From: Clarkia xantiana subsp. parviflora
Lineage: Eukaryota > Streptophyta > Magnoliopsida > Myrtales > Onagraceae
Length of the DNA: 64,000 nt
Direction of reading: 5' to 3'
NCBI GenBank assembly: GCA_036873135.1
Contig: JAPTYO010000040.1
Location: 62,001 to 126,000 of the forward strand
In this document: positions 10,935-23,896 of the stretch, piece by piece
How the letters are laid out: the number at the start of each line of letters is the position of its first letter
Position numbering within the stretch: position 1 is the stretch's first letter
Translations under genes and position numbers: made by a program
The notes under the pieces: model-generated
Databases searched by the model: none
Seen by the model: the letters and a program-made list of their open reading frames with translations, nothing else
Told to the model about the DNA's origin: nothing

Positions 10935-11950
10935 TTGAATGCAAATACAACCCTAAAGAAGTTAGTAACCAAAATCCCACTGATTTTAAGCTACAATAAG
11001 CAGCATCAACAGCAGCACCTCTTAAATATTCCCTCGTCCTGCAACTAAAACCAACAAACACCAAAAGTCAATCCAAGAATGAGCTGTTGGTATTACTGAT
11101 TAAATAAAATTGGAATCAAACAACATGTTAATCATCAAAATTATAAACCCAGAACAAAAATATAAGGACCAGATTCTCTGGAACATGGAATGCATGATTG
11201 AAGCCTTTTTTTTAATCATTGAGGTAGAACGTGAATTGGGATTGGCAAACCCAATAAACAATCAGAAATATTCCAAGCTCGAATGCCAAGATCCGATCAA
11301 ATCCGAAATTGAGAGGATATATGAAACTATCCATGAACATGAGCAAGATTATACAAGCTTGGGTTTTAGCGGATTTTGATTTTAGGATTTTGAAAAACAG
11401 TAATATCTTTCAGAGCTAATCTATTAGCAGGTTTGCCAAGATGAAGGGTGTGATTTCTTCTTCAAATTGAAGCACGGTAAAGATGATCAAAGTCAAAGGC
11501 AGAAACTGGGTATTAGTGCAAAAACAAAATGGAACAATTCAGCAAACAAATCTGAAGAACATGGCAGAAGAAAGGAAGAGGAACAAACCCAGCAACACGG
11601 CACTAGAATAAACACATCTAAACACAAACCGGATCGATACAATTTAAAGCCGCGATCGAGGGCCGAATTGCGTGACCCACGACAGAAATTGAAGAAATAA
11701 AGACGAACGAGAGAGAAAAAGAAGAATTTGATGACGAACCATTCACTTGCGGCATCTGCGGAGCAGAAACGGCGAGTCCTCAATGAGAAGAATGAAACGG
11801 TGGCGAGCAAGGCGTGGGAAAATCAACGGAATTGAGGAGTCTAACGCATGAAGAGTAAGTCATACATTTGAATATATATATGAATATGAACAAGAGAGAG
11901 AATGATAGAGAGAGAATATATAGGAGGGAGAAGGAGAGTTGGTAGACGAA
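10935..11950 (-). other. Probable 5' leader and leader intron of the epimerase gene
   Basis: On the minus strand a good acceptor (tagttgcag then GACGAGG) sits near 11040, about 105 bases before the ATG. The region around 11700-11830 is less AT-rich and pyrimidine-rich, as expected for a first leader exon. Upstream is a GA-rich tract (11880-11940). The open frames here (for example 11110-11379 and 11467-11700 on +) have no family features. Transcript boundaries are inferred. Confidence 0.4.
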
Positions 11951-14614
11951 GACGAAGAGAGGACCAAGTGGCTGGTCTTGAGGGGTTCGTTTGAATACAT
12001 CGACCTTTCTAATTCTAATGGGGGCGGAGAAATCTCTGCTATTGTTAATTTATTAAATTAAATTAAAAATGTATAAAAAGAGAAATGTTTTTATTTCCAT
12101 ATTAATCTATTTTACATTTTGTGTTTTTAATTAAATTGTGTTTGCTGTTCTATTTAGTAAATTTAGAAAATCCTTAATTTTAGTTTCTTTAAAGAATTAG
12201 TTTCTCTTTATGAAAATGTTTAATTTACTGCAGAAAATCAATATATTTAATTATATAAATTGAATGAGAGAAAATAAATTAAATTAGTGTAATGATTCAG
12301 CAATTTATCTTTAATTAAAATGTATACATTTAATTTTTTTTAGGTTCTAAAAATAGAAAAATATTCATTGATTGAAAAAAGTAGATTCATTTATAATAAT
12401 AAGACTTACCATATATATCTATGTATCAGAATTTAGCAGGTAAAATTACTATTATTATAAAAATAAAAAATAAAAAAAACGACTAAAAACAAATAAAATA
12501 ACAGTAATAGTAATAAATAAATAAAAAAGAAATAAAATTTTGATGTGGGGTCGGCTGTATAAGCAACCTTGTATAGTATGCGAGCGACTCGAGGAGGCGG
12601 CAGTCAAGTCTTATCCGTATTTGCTGCACAAACTGCTCCCCTTCTGCAGGCTGATCTGCACGTCAGTTTTATTTTTTTCTTGGCCAAATTTATATATTTA
12701 TTATATGAAATAATATATATAATAATAAAACTTGTATTTTGTATTAGACCGAACGGAACCGCTTATTATCAAACTTCAAAATAGTAAGGGGGTGTTTCAT
12801 GTTTGGATGTTTTTAATGTGTATCTACGTTACATCTATATTACGCTGTTTGATTTGTCAAACGACGTAAGGCTGTAGCGTTTGGTAACACACGTTCAAAG
12901 TGATTTTATTCAAAGCATTGATTTCTAAAAGACATTTTTTCAAAGCAGCGCTGGAGTGCTGCTTTCTAAAAGTCACTCAGTCAAAGCCCTATGTGGCCCT
13001 AATCGGGACCGGCGGCCCCAATTGGTTATGGCCGGTCCTTGGGTGGAGGTGGGTGGTAGCCGGCGGCCCTTGGGGGTGGTGGGTGGTGGCCGACGACCTT
13101 GGATGGTGACTGGGAGCAAACATTAGGAACTAAATTGTAAAAATTAAATCTTATAAATATAAATTTGAAGACTAAATTGAAAAAAATAAAAATATTTAAC
13201 GAACAAACTAATATTGACTAACGGAAAACTAAAAACATACAACTTCTTAGACATATAACACCAAAAGCCTAAAAAAAAAAACTTAAACACTAAAAATCAA
13301 CAATAGTTAAACATAAGACCAAAACCTTTAACCCTAAAAAAAATATGCTGAGACAATAATCTGGATAATTTAGGAAGAATTAAGAAGATAATGATCCAAC
13401 ATTAATTAATGATTAAAAACAGAAAGATGCCATGATACTAAGCAATGAGAAAACAAACTACATAATCCTTTTCATGTATATGGAATAGGATAGGGAAGGA
13501 TCCCAACCCACTATGACTTGTCAAACACATGTCTTACTATACACTAATTAAATACAATCAATCCAGTTTACCATGATTGCACCAATAATCTTTCTTGATA
13601 CCATGAATTTCAAATATGCTGAATCATTTGAATTAAGTGACTTTATAGCCTTAATTAATGGCCTAAATGACCTAATTAGATTAATACATCTTGATTATAT
13701 CAGGAATTTGAGAGTGAGTTAAGAACACTAACCCAATCTGGCCAATTAAGTGGCGACAACACATTAATTAGGTCAAAACTAACTCACTAAGGTAGGTAAT
13801 TAATTAATCAGGGCAATTGAAAATTCATTTGATTTGTAGATGAAATTCGAATTTTACTGGAGATGTATTTTTAGATAGAGCTAAGTTTGAAATTACGCAA
13901 GTCATTTTATATTAAAACTAACGATTTTTAAGAGTTGGCTAAAATCGTAGCAGAAATCTTTTACACTTCATTTTCTTATGTATGGCAGAAATATTAAATT
14001 TGGTGAAATGGTTTAACATTTTATTCGCTATAATTATAAGTTTTGAGTTCTTTATATTAATATTTTATTTCTTACGGATTGGTCAAATGTAATTAATAAT
14101 TCCAATTTTCAAGTATGGAGTGAACATAGTACAAATATTATCCTTAAATCCGTATAAATGAGATTTACTCTAAGCGTCGAATAAAAATACTATGTGGTTG
14201 CTTTAAAAATAATCCGAAAAACAAATCGAAGGAGAAAAGTATCGATTTATAGTATAGTGCGGAACCTACCTCGATCCATACCCTATAAATTCTGAAAGAA
14301 TTGTAGTGAAATACGTTCAATTGGACGCTTAATTGGACATCACTCAATTATAGAACATCTAATTGAAATTATTATGCTGCAATCATTTCATCCTCTTACT
14401 GAATTTATTTCGTGTACACATCAAAAGATCTCACGTTGATAGCAGTTGCTTCGTTTTTGTCCAATTTGATAGACATTATATCTGAAGTAGCAATTTGCTC
14501 GGAAATTAAAAGTTCAGGTAAACAATTAAAAATAACAATATTAATAAAAATAAAGTCGGGTCGTCGTTTATTTTCAATCGGGTTAAAGTTTCGGGTACAA
14601 ATTTAGTTATTAAA

Positions 14615-14619
<5 letters not shown>
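11951..14619. other. Intergenic with unassigned repeat fragments
   Basis: Mostly AT-rich. A GC-richer patch at 12545-12665 (starting gtggggtcggctgtataagc) looks like a short dispersed repeat, possibly SINE-derived, but lacks diagnostic boxes. A G-rich patch (ggtggtgggtggtggcc-like) lies at 13000-13115 and is followed by actaaattgaaaaaaat, a phrase typical of plant transposon remnants. No gene supported. Confidence 0.5.

Positions 14620-14693
<74 letters not shown>
14620..14693. repeat. (AT)n microsatellite
   Basis: About 37 uninterrupted AT units, one of the longest simple repeats in the window. Confidence 0.97.
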
Positions 14694-14696
<3 letters not shown>

Positions 14697-16405
14697 GAAT
14701 ATTAAGAAATGGGCTCCATGATTAGAAATTTGGAACGTTTACAGACAGAAACAACAGGGGAGACAGCTTAGCGAAGAAGATTTTGCGTATAATTTAATTT
14801 TGCTACCATGAAAATAATTATAATTTAATTTAGGGTTTAATATTTAATGTCAAATTATCAAGGGGACAACATGGCTTCCATGGAACTTCTGTTATTCTCT
14901 GTACCAGTACTATGTATGTGCCTAAAAACAGTTACAAGTAGTGGTGGAATAAACGTGTGTATGTATAATTAATGTCTAGAACATCATTGTCTATGTCGAG
15001 AATATGAAGTTTACTGAAGAAATAACACATCTTCTGGTTTCTAATGACTCATAACAATTAACATCAAAAGATATCTAATATATGTAGAATTCATTTAATT
15101 AACATGCAAAGTGAGTTTTGATAAACAAAGATCAATAAAAAAAAAAACTTTATTGGAGAGAGTTTTAAATGTTCTAGAATTGCGGAAATAATTTTATAAA
15201 TATATATAATAATCTAAGATTACAATAATAAACAGACTTTACATTTTCTTTTATATGGAACACTGATCGGACCGTATCAACGGGAAACTGAATACCTAGT
15301 CGGTTCAATACCGGTCTGATTCTGAAATTGGTTTCATTTTTTAATTTTTATTTGTAAATTTAACTTTTTCTACCAATTATCTCATCTTCTTGAATTTAAG
15401 TTATCTTTACATATAATTTTTTTTTTTGTAGTTAACTGTTCTCATACTAAGTTGGGCTACATATATTCATTATTAAAAGGTTGGGCTATATGAGCCCAAG
15501 TAGACAAACTAGTCCTTTTGGGCCGATTATCAAAATGAATCCATTAAGAAATTGTGACTATGTGAGCTTTGTGGAAGATAAAGTGGTTTAATAAGTTTTA
15601 CTTCTACAAAATTAAATATTTAAGCATTATGATTACTTTTTTTTTTAATGAATGTCAACTTTTATTGAAATAAAACTATTACACACTATAAAATAGAGAA
15701 AATCCGCGCTGGGGAGATTGATGAACATCCAATTCCCGAACTAGTAGAACGGGTACTAACAGAACAACAAAAGCAAAAATAACAGAGCAAAATACAAAAA
15801 TGCAAATAAAAGTAAATAAACTAAAACAACAGAACGGATTAGTTACTGAGCAAATTAATTGTTTTTGTAATTGGCAAAATATCTGGAAGTTCACAATTTT
15901 TTCAAATTTTACAATATTACAATTAAATTTACTATATAATTATAATAATAATAAAAAATATAAACATAATACTTTATTATAGTCTTTTTAAAAATTCCAT
16001 CATTTGTCATTTTCCAGTGCCAATGCGATTTGGACGTTTCCGCATCATTCTCATTACATTACTTTGACTTTTGAGCAAAGCAGGAATAAATATTTGTATT
16101 TAATGGGATGGATACATATATTTTCTGAATATAAAAGTATTTTACACGTGGACCAAAGCATAAAATCGACCGTTAAGGTTCCACCCTAGTATCTCACACT
16201 ATTCGACACACGAAGCCTCAAATTCAAATTCAAAATTTCAAAACTGTGCCCTTAAAGAAGCAGAAACGAACGAAAGCTGCCACTTTTGCAGTGCTCCTCT
16301 TTGATATCGGAGCTTTTCGATCAACAGTAGCCACTAGCCACTGTTTTTCTTCTTTCTCGAGCCAAAAATCAAATCTTCCATCTTCATCCTCCGTTTTTTT
16401 CGAAA
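14694..16405. other. Intergenic; the right end holds the 5' leader of the CHUP1-like gene
   Basis: AT-rich with no supported gene. A fragment with cggaccgtatc and ccggtctgattc (about 15265-15325) resembles the interior of the CCGGACCGG-type element at 21.4 kb. The last ~170 bases (16230-16405) become less AT-rich and are the likely 5' UTR of the next gene. Confidence 0.5.
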
Positions 16406-19231
16406 ATGAGAGAGGAGATTCCACCGCAGCAGAAGCAATCGCGATTTTCCGACCAAAATCAGGCGCCAAAGCATGATCAGAACATCAAGGCGAATAATCC
16501 GTCCAAGATACGGTCGGCTTCTTCTTGGGGGTCGCAGATTGTGAAGGGATTTGACAAGAAGACCAAGAAACTTTCCCTCACCACGAACCAGAAGAACCCT
16601 AGCGTCCAACCTCTCCAGTCTCGAGCGAAGCGTTCGCTGATCGGCGATCTCTCTTGCTCCGGCCAGGTCCATCCTGGTCCAACACAGAGAAGGCAACCAG
16701 CTTCTGGGTCCCACGACCTGTTGGTGGAGCTAGACCATTTGAGGTGTTTGCTTCGAGAGTCCAAGGAGAGGGAGATTAAGCTCCAATCGGAGCTTTCTGA
16801 GCTGAAGAAGAACCCTAGGGTTTTTGAGCTTGAAATTGAGCTTGAAGCCAAGAAGGACGAAATCGACGAGCTAAGGAGGAAGATAAACTTACTCGAATGT
16901 GATTCCACCGAGGAGTCTCTCAACCGAAGCGGTGAAATCGAGGTCGTGGAGCTGAGGAGATTGAACAAGGAGTTGCAGATGCAGAAGAGGGATCTTGCTT
17001 GCAGACTTTCGTCTGTAGAGTCTCGATTTTCCACCAATGGCAAAGCTCCCGAGGTACAGAATGCTTAGTCATGTAGGATTCTGTGTGATTTTTTCTTAAA
17101 GTTTCGATCTTTACAAATTTTTTATATACAAAATGCTTACTGATTACTATGATTCTGTATATTGATAGTCTGACGCCATAGACTGATGAACATATTCTTA
17201 GAGAAATGATTTCTTGATAACCTTATTGAAAGTCTTGTCCGTTATTTTTTTCAATTAGAGTGACAATTTAGCAAAGATTAAAGCTGAGGCATCGATACTG
17301 AGACATACGAATGAAGATCTATCGAAGCAAGTAGAAGGTTTGCAGATGAGCAGATTGAATGAGGTTGAGGAGCTAGCTTATCTAAGATGGGTAAACTCTT
17401 GCTTAAGAAACGAGTTGCGAAATCACGGGTCAGAAATAAGTTCTGCCAGCGATTCGAGCCCCAATTCAGCTGAAACACTGTCGATTAAGAGCAACGAGTC
17501 TGGAGATTACAGCAGCTGCGCGAGGAAGATGGGTTTGATCAAGAAGCTCAAGAAATGGCCTCTAACCGATGATGAGTTATCGAGCTTAGACTGCCCGGTT
17601 AGTAATTTAGACAAAAAATGGGGGTGTTTAGATGATGAGAGGAGTCCCAGGAGGCACTCGATCTGCGGGATCAAAGTCAATGCCGAGGAAATGACGATGA
17701 ACAAGAGAAGACAATCCGATGGATTCATGTTCCAAAAGGAAATCGAGAAGGGGGTCGAGATTGAATTGATTGAAACTAACAAATTAGCAGTAATTCCATT
17801 TGAAGTTGAAAAGAGGACATTGAGAATTCCGAATCCTCCACCTAGGCCGTCTTGCTTATCGTCCGGTGAATGTAAAAAGGAACCGTCGCTTCCAACTCCG
17901 GCACCACCTCCGCCTCCACCACCGCCGCCGCCACGGGCAAAGCCGCCGGTGAAGGCTAATCCAGGGAAAGCTACACCGGGGAAGGTGAAGCGAGCTCCAC
18001 AAGTTGTCGAGTTTTACCATTCGCTTATGAAGCGAGATTCTAGGAAAGATAATGCTAATAGTGGTGGAGTGTGTGATGCGGCGAATGTGGCTAATGTCCG
18101 TAACAGCATGATCGGAGAGATCGAGAACCGATCCTCGTATTTGCTTGCTGTAAGTAATCTTCTTTAATGATTATTGTTAGTTATAAATATAGCTGTTCTT
18201 GAATGATTGTGTAATTTTTTATGTGTAGATAAAAGAAGATGTGGAGACACAAGGAGAATTCGTGAATTCGCTGATAAGAGAAGTGAACGATGCGGTTTAT
18301 CGGGATATCGAAGATGTTGTTGCCTTTGTGAAGTGGCTTGATGACGAACTTTGCTTTCTTGTAAGTTCTTAAATTTTCAAAACAAACCCAGTTTTTACAA
18401 ACGAAACTTAAAACCAAAATTCGATTTTTTTCAGGTGGATGAGAGGGCGGTTTTGAAGCACTTTGATTGGCCGGAAAAGAAAGCCGATACATTAAGAGAA
18501 GCAGCATTTGGGTACAAAGATCTGAAGAAGCTTGAGTCCGAAGTATGTTATTATAAAGACGATCCGAGGTTACCTTGCGATGTAGCTTTGAAGAAGATCA
18601 TTGCCTTGTCTGAGAAGTAAGTATATCGCAGTTACTTGCTTAACAAGTAACTGGTTATTTCTTGATGCAATGTTTAACAATATACTATCTTCTGCCACCA
18701 GGATGGAGAGATCTGTTTATAACCTTGTTCGAACACGAGAGTCTTTGATGCGAAACTGCAAGGAGTTCCAAATCCCTATCGATTGGATGCTTGATACCGG
18801 CATCATCAGCAAGGTACTGCAAGTTCTTCATCTGCATTTACTTGCCGATCAAGATTTGCTGCAAAAATGGGATTTTGATTCGTTTTTACCGCAGATTAAG
18901 TTCGGATCAGTGAAATTAGCACAGAAGTACATGAAAAGAGTGGCTATGGAGCTTCAACTGAAAGCAACACCGGATAAAGATCCTGGGTTGGACTATATGC
19001 TTCTTCAAGGAGTCAGATTTGCTTTCCGAATTCACCAGGTTCGTTCTAAATGAATTTATGATGATTATTACGATAATGCTTGTTTTATATCAAGAATCAT
19101 TGAATGATGGTTGGTTTTGTTTGTTGGTGTTGCAGTTTGCAGGTGGGTTCGATTCGGAAACAATGCAGGCATTCGAAGAGCTTCGGAATCTCGCCCGACC
19201 ACCTAGTACCCAACAAGAAGAAACAGCATAG
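16406..19231 (+). CDS. CHUP1/IPGA1-family coiled-coil, actin/microtubule-associated protein
   Basis: Seven exons: 16406-17053, 17259-18149, 18229-18360, 18435-18616, 18702-18813, 18895-19038, 19136-19231. All GT-AG, giving 734 residues. It has a basic N-terminus, a long coiled coil (about 105-200, continuing in exon 2 into the family hallmark EVEELAYLRWVNSCLRNELR at about 250), a poly-proline run near 431-442 as in profilin/actin partners, and the conserved C-terminal domain from VVEFYHSLMKRD (about 465) to EELRNLA. It lacks the N-terminal hydrophobic anchor used by CHUP1 itself to bind the chloroplast envelope. It is therefore closer to the IPGA1-type relatives, which act with microtubules or actin in anisotropic cell growth. 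Frames join perfectly. Family certain; exact orthology and role inferred. Confidence 0.95.
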
Positions 19232-19350
19232 TTTAAGGTTCAAATATGTTGCAGAGAATGAATGGTTGCTGTAATTTTGGGTGTCTAGTGATGCTGCTTG
19301 CTTATCTTCTCAGTAAGCAAACAAGAACTGGAGGATATAGATAGATTTTA

Positions 19351-19883
19351 GGGTTAATAACTAAAAAACTGTCCAAGGTTTACACTATGTTAAAATTAGG
19401 TGTCTGAAGTTTGAAATGTTAAAATGGACTGTCCCAAGTTTCATTTTTGTCAAAATTTGGTGTCTTTGTGCGTCTTTTCATCTCCATTCAATCATTTTCA
19501 TCAACCCACCAACCCAATCATAATCCATCACTCTTTACTTTTCACAAAATCGTCAAATTTCACCTAAAAATTGAATGTTAAAAAAAAAGTTTCTAGAAGA
19601 GTGGTGTGGAGCCATTTTCCAAGGACAATAGGGCGAGATTTACTTGCTCGGATGTGACCAACTTTTTAGGTGACGGTCCCGGCAAGATGACGAGAAGGGA
19701 ATGTGTATGAGAGCTCGAATTTGACAAACGGTTTCGTCGGAATTGACTTCTCTAAAGTAATCACACCGAGACACCAAATTTCAACAAAAATGAAACTTGG
19801 GACACTTCATTTTAACATTTCAAACTTCAGACACCTAATTTTAACATAGGGTAAACCTTGGACAGTTTTTTAGTTATTAACCC
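19351..19883. mobile_element. MULE-type MITE with perfect 9-base target duplication
   Basis: 533 bases with inverted ends of about 115 bases. It starts gggttaataactaaaaaact and ends agttttttagttattaaccc. It is flanked by identical TAGATTTTA at 19342-19350 and 19884-19892; nine-base duplications are typical of Mutator-like elements. It lies about 120 bases after the stop of the CHUP1-like gene, so probably in or near its 3' UTR. A related fragment lies at 52.7-52.95 kb. Confidence 0.9.
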
Positions 19884-19892
19884 TAGATTTTA

Positions 19893-21165
19893 TAGTGCAG
19901 TAGAGTTTTGGAAAATTTAGAGTGATTTGGTTTTTTATTTATTATTATTATTATTTATATCATGTGTTATAGCTAAAACAAGATTTGCAAATAGGGAAAA
20001 TTGTGGTTTTTCCCTCATATATTATATATTGGTTGTGGCTAAAGAAGTCTGACAGTAATTTAAATTGATTTTTCTATTATTAGATCTAACACAATCTGTA
20101 ATTACGCAACATTAACTGTGTTTATTTCTCTCTTCTAAATTCATTATTATGATTAGCTCGAACTAAACTATAACCGACTTTATTTTAACCGAACTTTCGC
20201 AATTTTGTCTATTTTCTAGTATCCCCTTCCTGTTTGATTGTCCATTTAACTATTTTTGGGGCCAAAAAGGCCAACTTTTCGGCCGAATAGGCCCATTTAA
20301 CGCGTGGCATATTCAGAATTTACACAAAAGGTGCACTTTAAAAAAAATTAAACATTCATATTATATATTATATGTTAATAGCAAGAATTTGCCAGCCGCC
20401 AAACCACCAATCCGATTCAATACCATATTTTCTCAATCTTTCACTTCCTAAAGTCTCGTCTAATTATTCCTAGTGGGTTCTGTAATTCTGTTTTAGTTTT
20501 ATTTTTAAAAAATAAAACTTCAATAATCTTTTATTTGCCCTTCTAATTTGTCAAACGCAAATATTAAGTTTTTAATTAATTAAAGTACTAAAAAAGACCT
20601 AATTTAACGCCCTACCAAAAAAATTGCAAAAAATGGGGGACATTTGTTCCCGTTTACTTCCTTGCATACTTCACGCCACTTATAAATTGATCTGATACGA
20701 ATGACAATTATTTTAAGCATAAAGTAACCAATAATACTACATCTATTGTTCTCCTTATGATAACCTATACAAAAAAACTATATTTAGATATACTTCTCAT
20801 TATACTTGCTCATATATGTGCACTCTATATATTTTGTATGTATAAATATGCACAACCCTAAATTACTAATACAATAATTGCCACAAAAAAAAGGTATAAA
20901 TGGTTGATAGCTGTAGAGCGTTGAAAAATCAACAGCAAATATGTGCGGAGGAGGGTTGCCACCGCCACAACCAACGGCACGGCACGGCACCGTCCTCAAT
21001 TTACAAGGACAACGAAATATGTGGCCGGCCGGGAGTCAATTTACACTCTTTGTTTCTCCTCTAATTAAATATCAACCACCCGAATATGCAAGATGATGAA
21101 TTGACATCTCCGACAAGATGTGTCGCTTCTCATTTCCCTTTCGTTTGCGTTCAAATTTGGGCGAA
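19893..21165. other. Intergenic
   Basis: AT-rich. Contains one isolated small frame at 20944 (separate entry). No other supported feature. Confidence 0.5.
20944..21099 (+). other. Isolated small open frame starting Met-Cys-Gly-Gly (doubtful)
   Basis: An open frame of about 50 codons starts ATG TGC GGA GGA GGG and continues LPPPQPTARHG. A TATA-like gtataaatgg lies about 50 bases upstream at 20893-20902. It is more GC-rich at its start than its surroundings. No family recognised. The Met-Cys start recalls group VII ERF proteins, but nothing after it matches them. Probably chance. Confidence 0.15.
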
Positions 21166-21368
21166 CTGAACTAGGTTTAATAGGTTAAATTTGGAGAAAT
21201 TGACACCTTAAATCTAGTTTAATGGGTCAATTTCTCCAAATTTGAACAAAATTGAAAGTTTAGGGTGGATCACGTGACTTGTACATGTCACTTGACGGAA
21301 AAAATGGACGGGATGTAACGATCGGACCAAAACTAGAAAAATCTGCAAACATATGGTACCAAAACTAG
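21166..21368. mobile_element. Remnant of the 5.7-kb foldback element family
   Basis: Contains the phrases ttgaaagttta, ggatcacgtgac, catgtcacttgacgg and gcaaacatatggtaccaaaa in the same order as the right arm of the element at 5745-6405, so it is an old half-copy. The next hAT-like element is inserted at its end. Confidence 0.6.
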
Positions 21369-21763
21369 TAGGGATGGGCATTGGACCGGTCCGGCCTGGA
21401 CCGGTTCTGGACCGGACTGGTTTAAGTAGTCTGGTTCAGTCCGGACCGAATTAGATGTTGACAAAGAGTTGACCAACAAAATCTGGACCGGTTCTGGACA
21501 TTTTTATAAAAAGCAGACCAGTCCGGTCCAGAATCGGTCCGACCCGTTTTTATTTATAGATTTACATTAAAAATTAAAACAAAAAAAAAACCAATCCAAA
21601 ACCAGTTCGGGTAAAAAAAACCAGTCCAAACCAGTCCGGAACAGTTTAAAACCGGTTCCATTAAAAGTATACAAACGGTTCTTGGCTCGGTTTCCACTTG
21701 CAAAACCTGGTCTATTTGGAACCGGTCCATTCTAAACCGGACCGGTTTTTTTACCCATCCCTA
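21369..21763. mobile_element. Non-autonomous hAT-like element, CCGGACCGG-motif family
   Basis: 395 bases with ends tagggatgggca and tacccatcccta. It is flanked by 8-base near-identical sites aaaactag (21361-21368) and aaaattag (21764-21771). The interior is saturated with ggaccggtccgg-type self-complementary motifs around an AT-rich centre. Confidence 0.82.
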
Positions 21764-21771
21764 AAAATTAG

Positions 21772-23896
21772 GCAACAAAAAAAACACAAAAAAAACATTA
21801 TAAACCAAAACCCAAAAGTAATCCAACATTATGGACGAAAATACATGTTAGCGTAAGTGTCCATATAAATAGCTAGTATTTTGTACCAGCAAGGTACCAA
21901 CCCAACAAACTACGTAGGCCATGCATTAAAGTTAAACGACAACCTAATAAATACAGGAAAGGGGTGTCTTTTTAATTTTAATAATAATAATATTAATAAT
22001 AAATAATATTTATTTACCACTGTATATTTTCTATTTTAACCTCCAAGTTTGGCGTAAATTACCTAACAATTGCCAGACTTTGGCGCAACAGAATACACGT
22101 TTCACATGCCTAGAGTTTTGTTTGTTATAGAATTGCTTGAATTTTTGGTCAACAAATAACAACACAAAGATACGATATTCATATGGAACTAACATCGGGT
22201 CATTCTCGGAGAAAAATACGGTACTCAACTCCACTAATATATAGTATTATTTTTTAAAATTTATCTTAATTCATTTTAGATTAAAATGTATAATAATATC
22301 ACTAAGTACATATTAGAAATATCGAACCATGAAAAATTATAATATTGTATTTTAATATATAGGCCATTATTTAAAACGTTTTGAGTGTTTTCATGCTTGC
22401 CCTTAATTAAACCCTTTTTCGATACCTAATCTATCTAGAGAGATGAAATGTTTGACTTCTCAATTCTGGCAAGGTTGTGTTTTTATGTTCTTATCACTTA
22501 TCACTGTTCCTAACTATATATGTTGATAAGTGGAAAAATATTGATAAGATCTGAAGAAAAAGTGAAAGTTGAAAGAAATTAGACTTTATAATTCTTTACC
22601 GAGTTTGGTGGATTAAATTGTTTCATGATGTTTTTACTTGTATTGTTACTCATTAAAGCATTTTCAAGACTACATATTTACTGGTACTCGAACTTGGTTC
22701 TTATAAGAAATCTAACCTCTCTATATATATAATATCCATAAGTGTATAACACAAATTTGTACCATATAATAAAGATAGAAAATAGTAATTTGGAATTTAT
22801 ATAATTAAGAGTAGTATTATTCAAGTCCTATAAAACCTTCTTCTTTCTGGACTAAGTGAGTATAACAAGCTCAGTCATAATAATGATAATGAGGGATGAA
22901 ATTAAGAATTCTATTTAGGGATAATGATTGAACTATTAACAAACGATCAACGTAAAAAAAATTAGAAAACAAACGCAAGACTTTATAAATTAAATATATA
23001 ACATTTAATATCAAAATTACACATTACTAAAATTTGAGACTTAATAATCTATTCCTTAATAATGGGTCGGGCTAGTCTAACATGCATTTTTCATTTTTTG
23101 GATCAAGTGATGATAACGTGATCAGATATAATTAGGTGGATTAATGAGAACAATCACCGAGTTTAAAACCATAAAAGTAAGAAATTCTATCACTATCCTA
23201 TATTATATATATATATATATATATATTAGATCAAACATCCTAAATCGATCAAATCGTGTTTAATCAAATCCTATCTTAGAATCACGGTCAACAATATCCG
23301 TTGATTAATCTAGATGAAGTTATCCTAATCCACAATCTTGGTTGGAACTTGGAATAATTCTCAACATTATTAAATCCATTATATCTATCTATCTATCTAG
23401 CTATCTATCTATTAAGATGAGATCGATGGACATGGAGTGGATCACGTTCATCCAAGTGATCACTTCACTCTCCATAATTCCAGCAAATATTATTTGTATG
23501 GTGATTGTTGTTGAATAATAATAACTGAAAGTAACGTATTTGTAGGGATACCCTCTATTTATTATTAACCCGACCCGACATGACGTCACCATATCTGTAG
23601 GCCCCACTTTATGTCGTCTCCCTCATTTTCCCTTCCTATTAATATCTCCTCCTCATTCATCTCTGTGTCGATTCAATTCGTTTTACATTCTTCTTCGTCT
23701 CCACACATTGAAAGTGTGGACGCAACAGAAATCCACTGTCATCTTCACTCTCCTATCCATCACCAACAACCTGGAGATTTGTTTTGTTTTGAATAACAAC
23801 CTCTGTTCTGGTCTCCGTGTTCTTCGTCGGTCAGAAAATCTCGATTCTGTTACAGTTTCCAATTTATACGTGAGAAGGTTGAAACAGAGGACAACA
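21772..23896. other. Intergenic; right end is the promoter and 5' UTR of the ALOG gene
   Basis: AT-rich to about 23.4 kb with a short (TA)n at 23206-23226 and a (CTAT)n run at 23383-23411. From about 23590 the sequence becomes pyrimidine-rich and less AT-rich, as expected for the 5' UTR of the ALOG gene. No other gene seen. Confidence 0.5.

Noticed and set aside
11110..11700. Two plus-strand frames upstream of the epimerase
   Set aside because: They lie in the likely leader/intron of the epimerase, have low-complexity composition and no family match.
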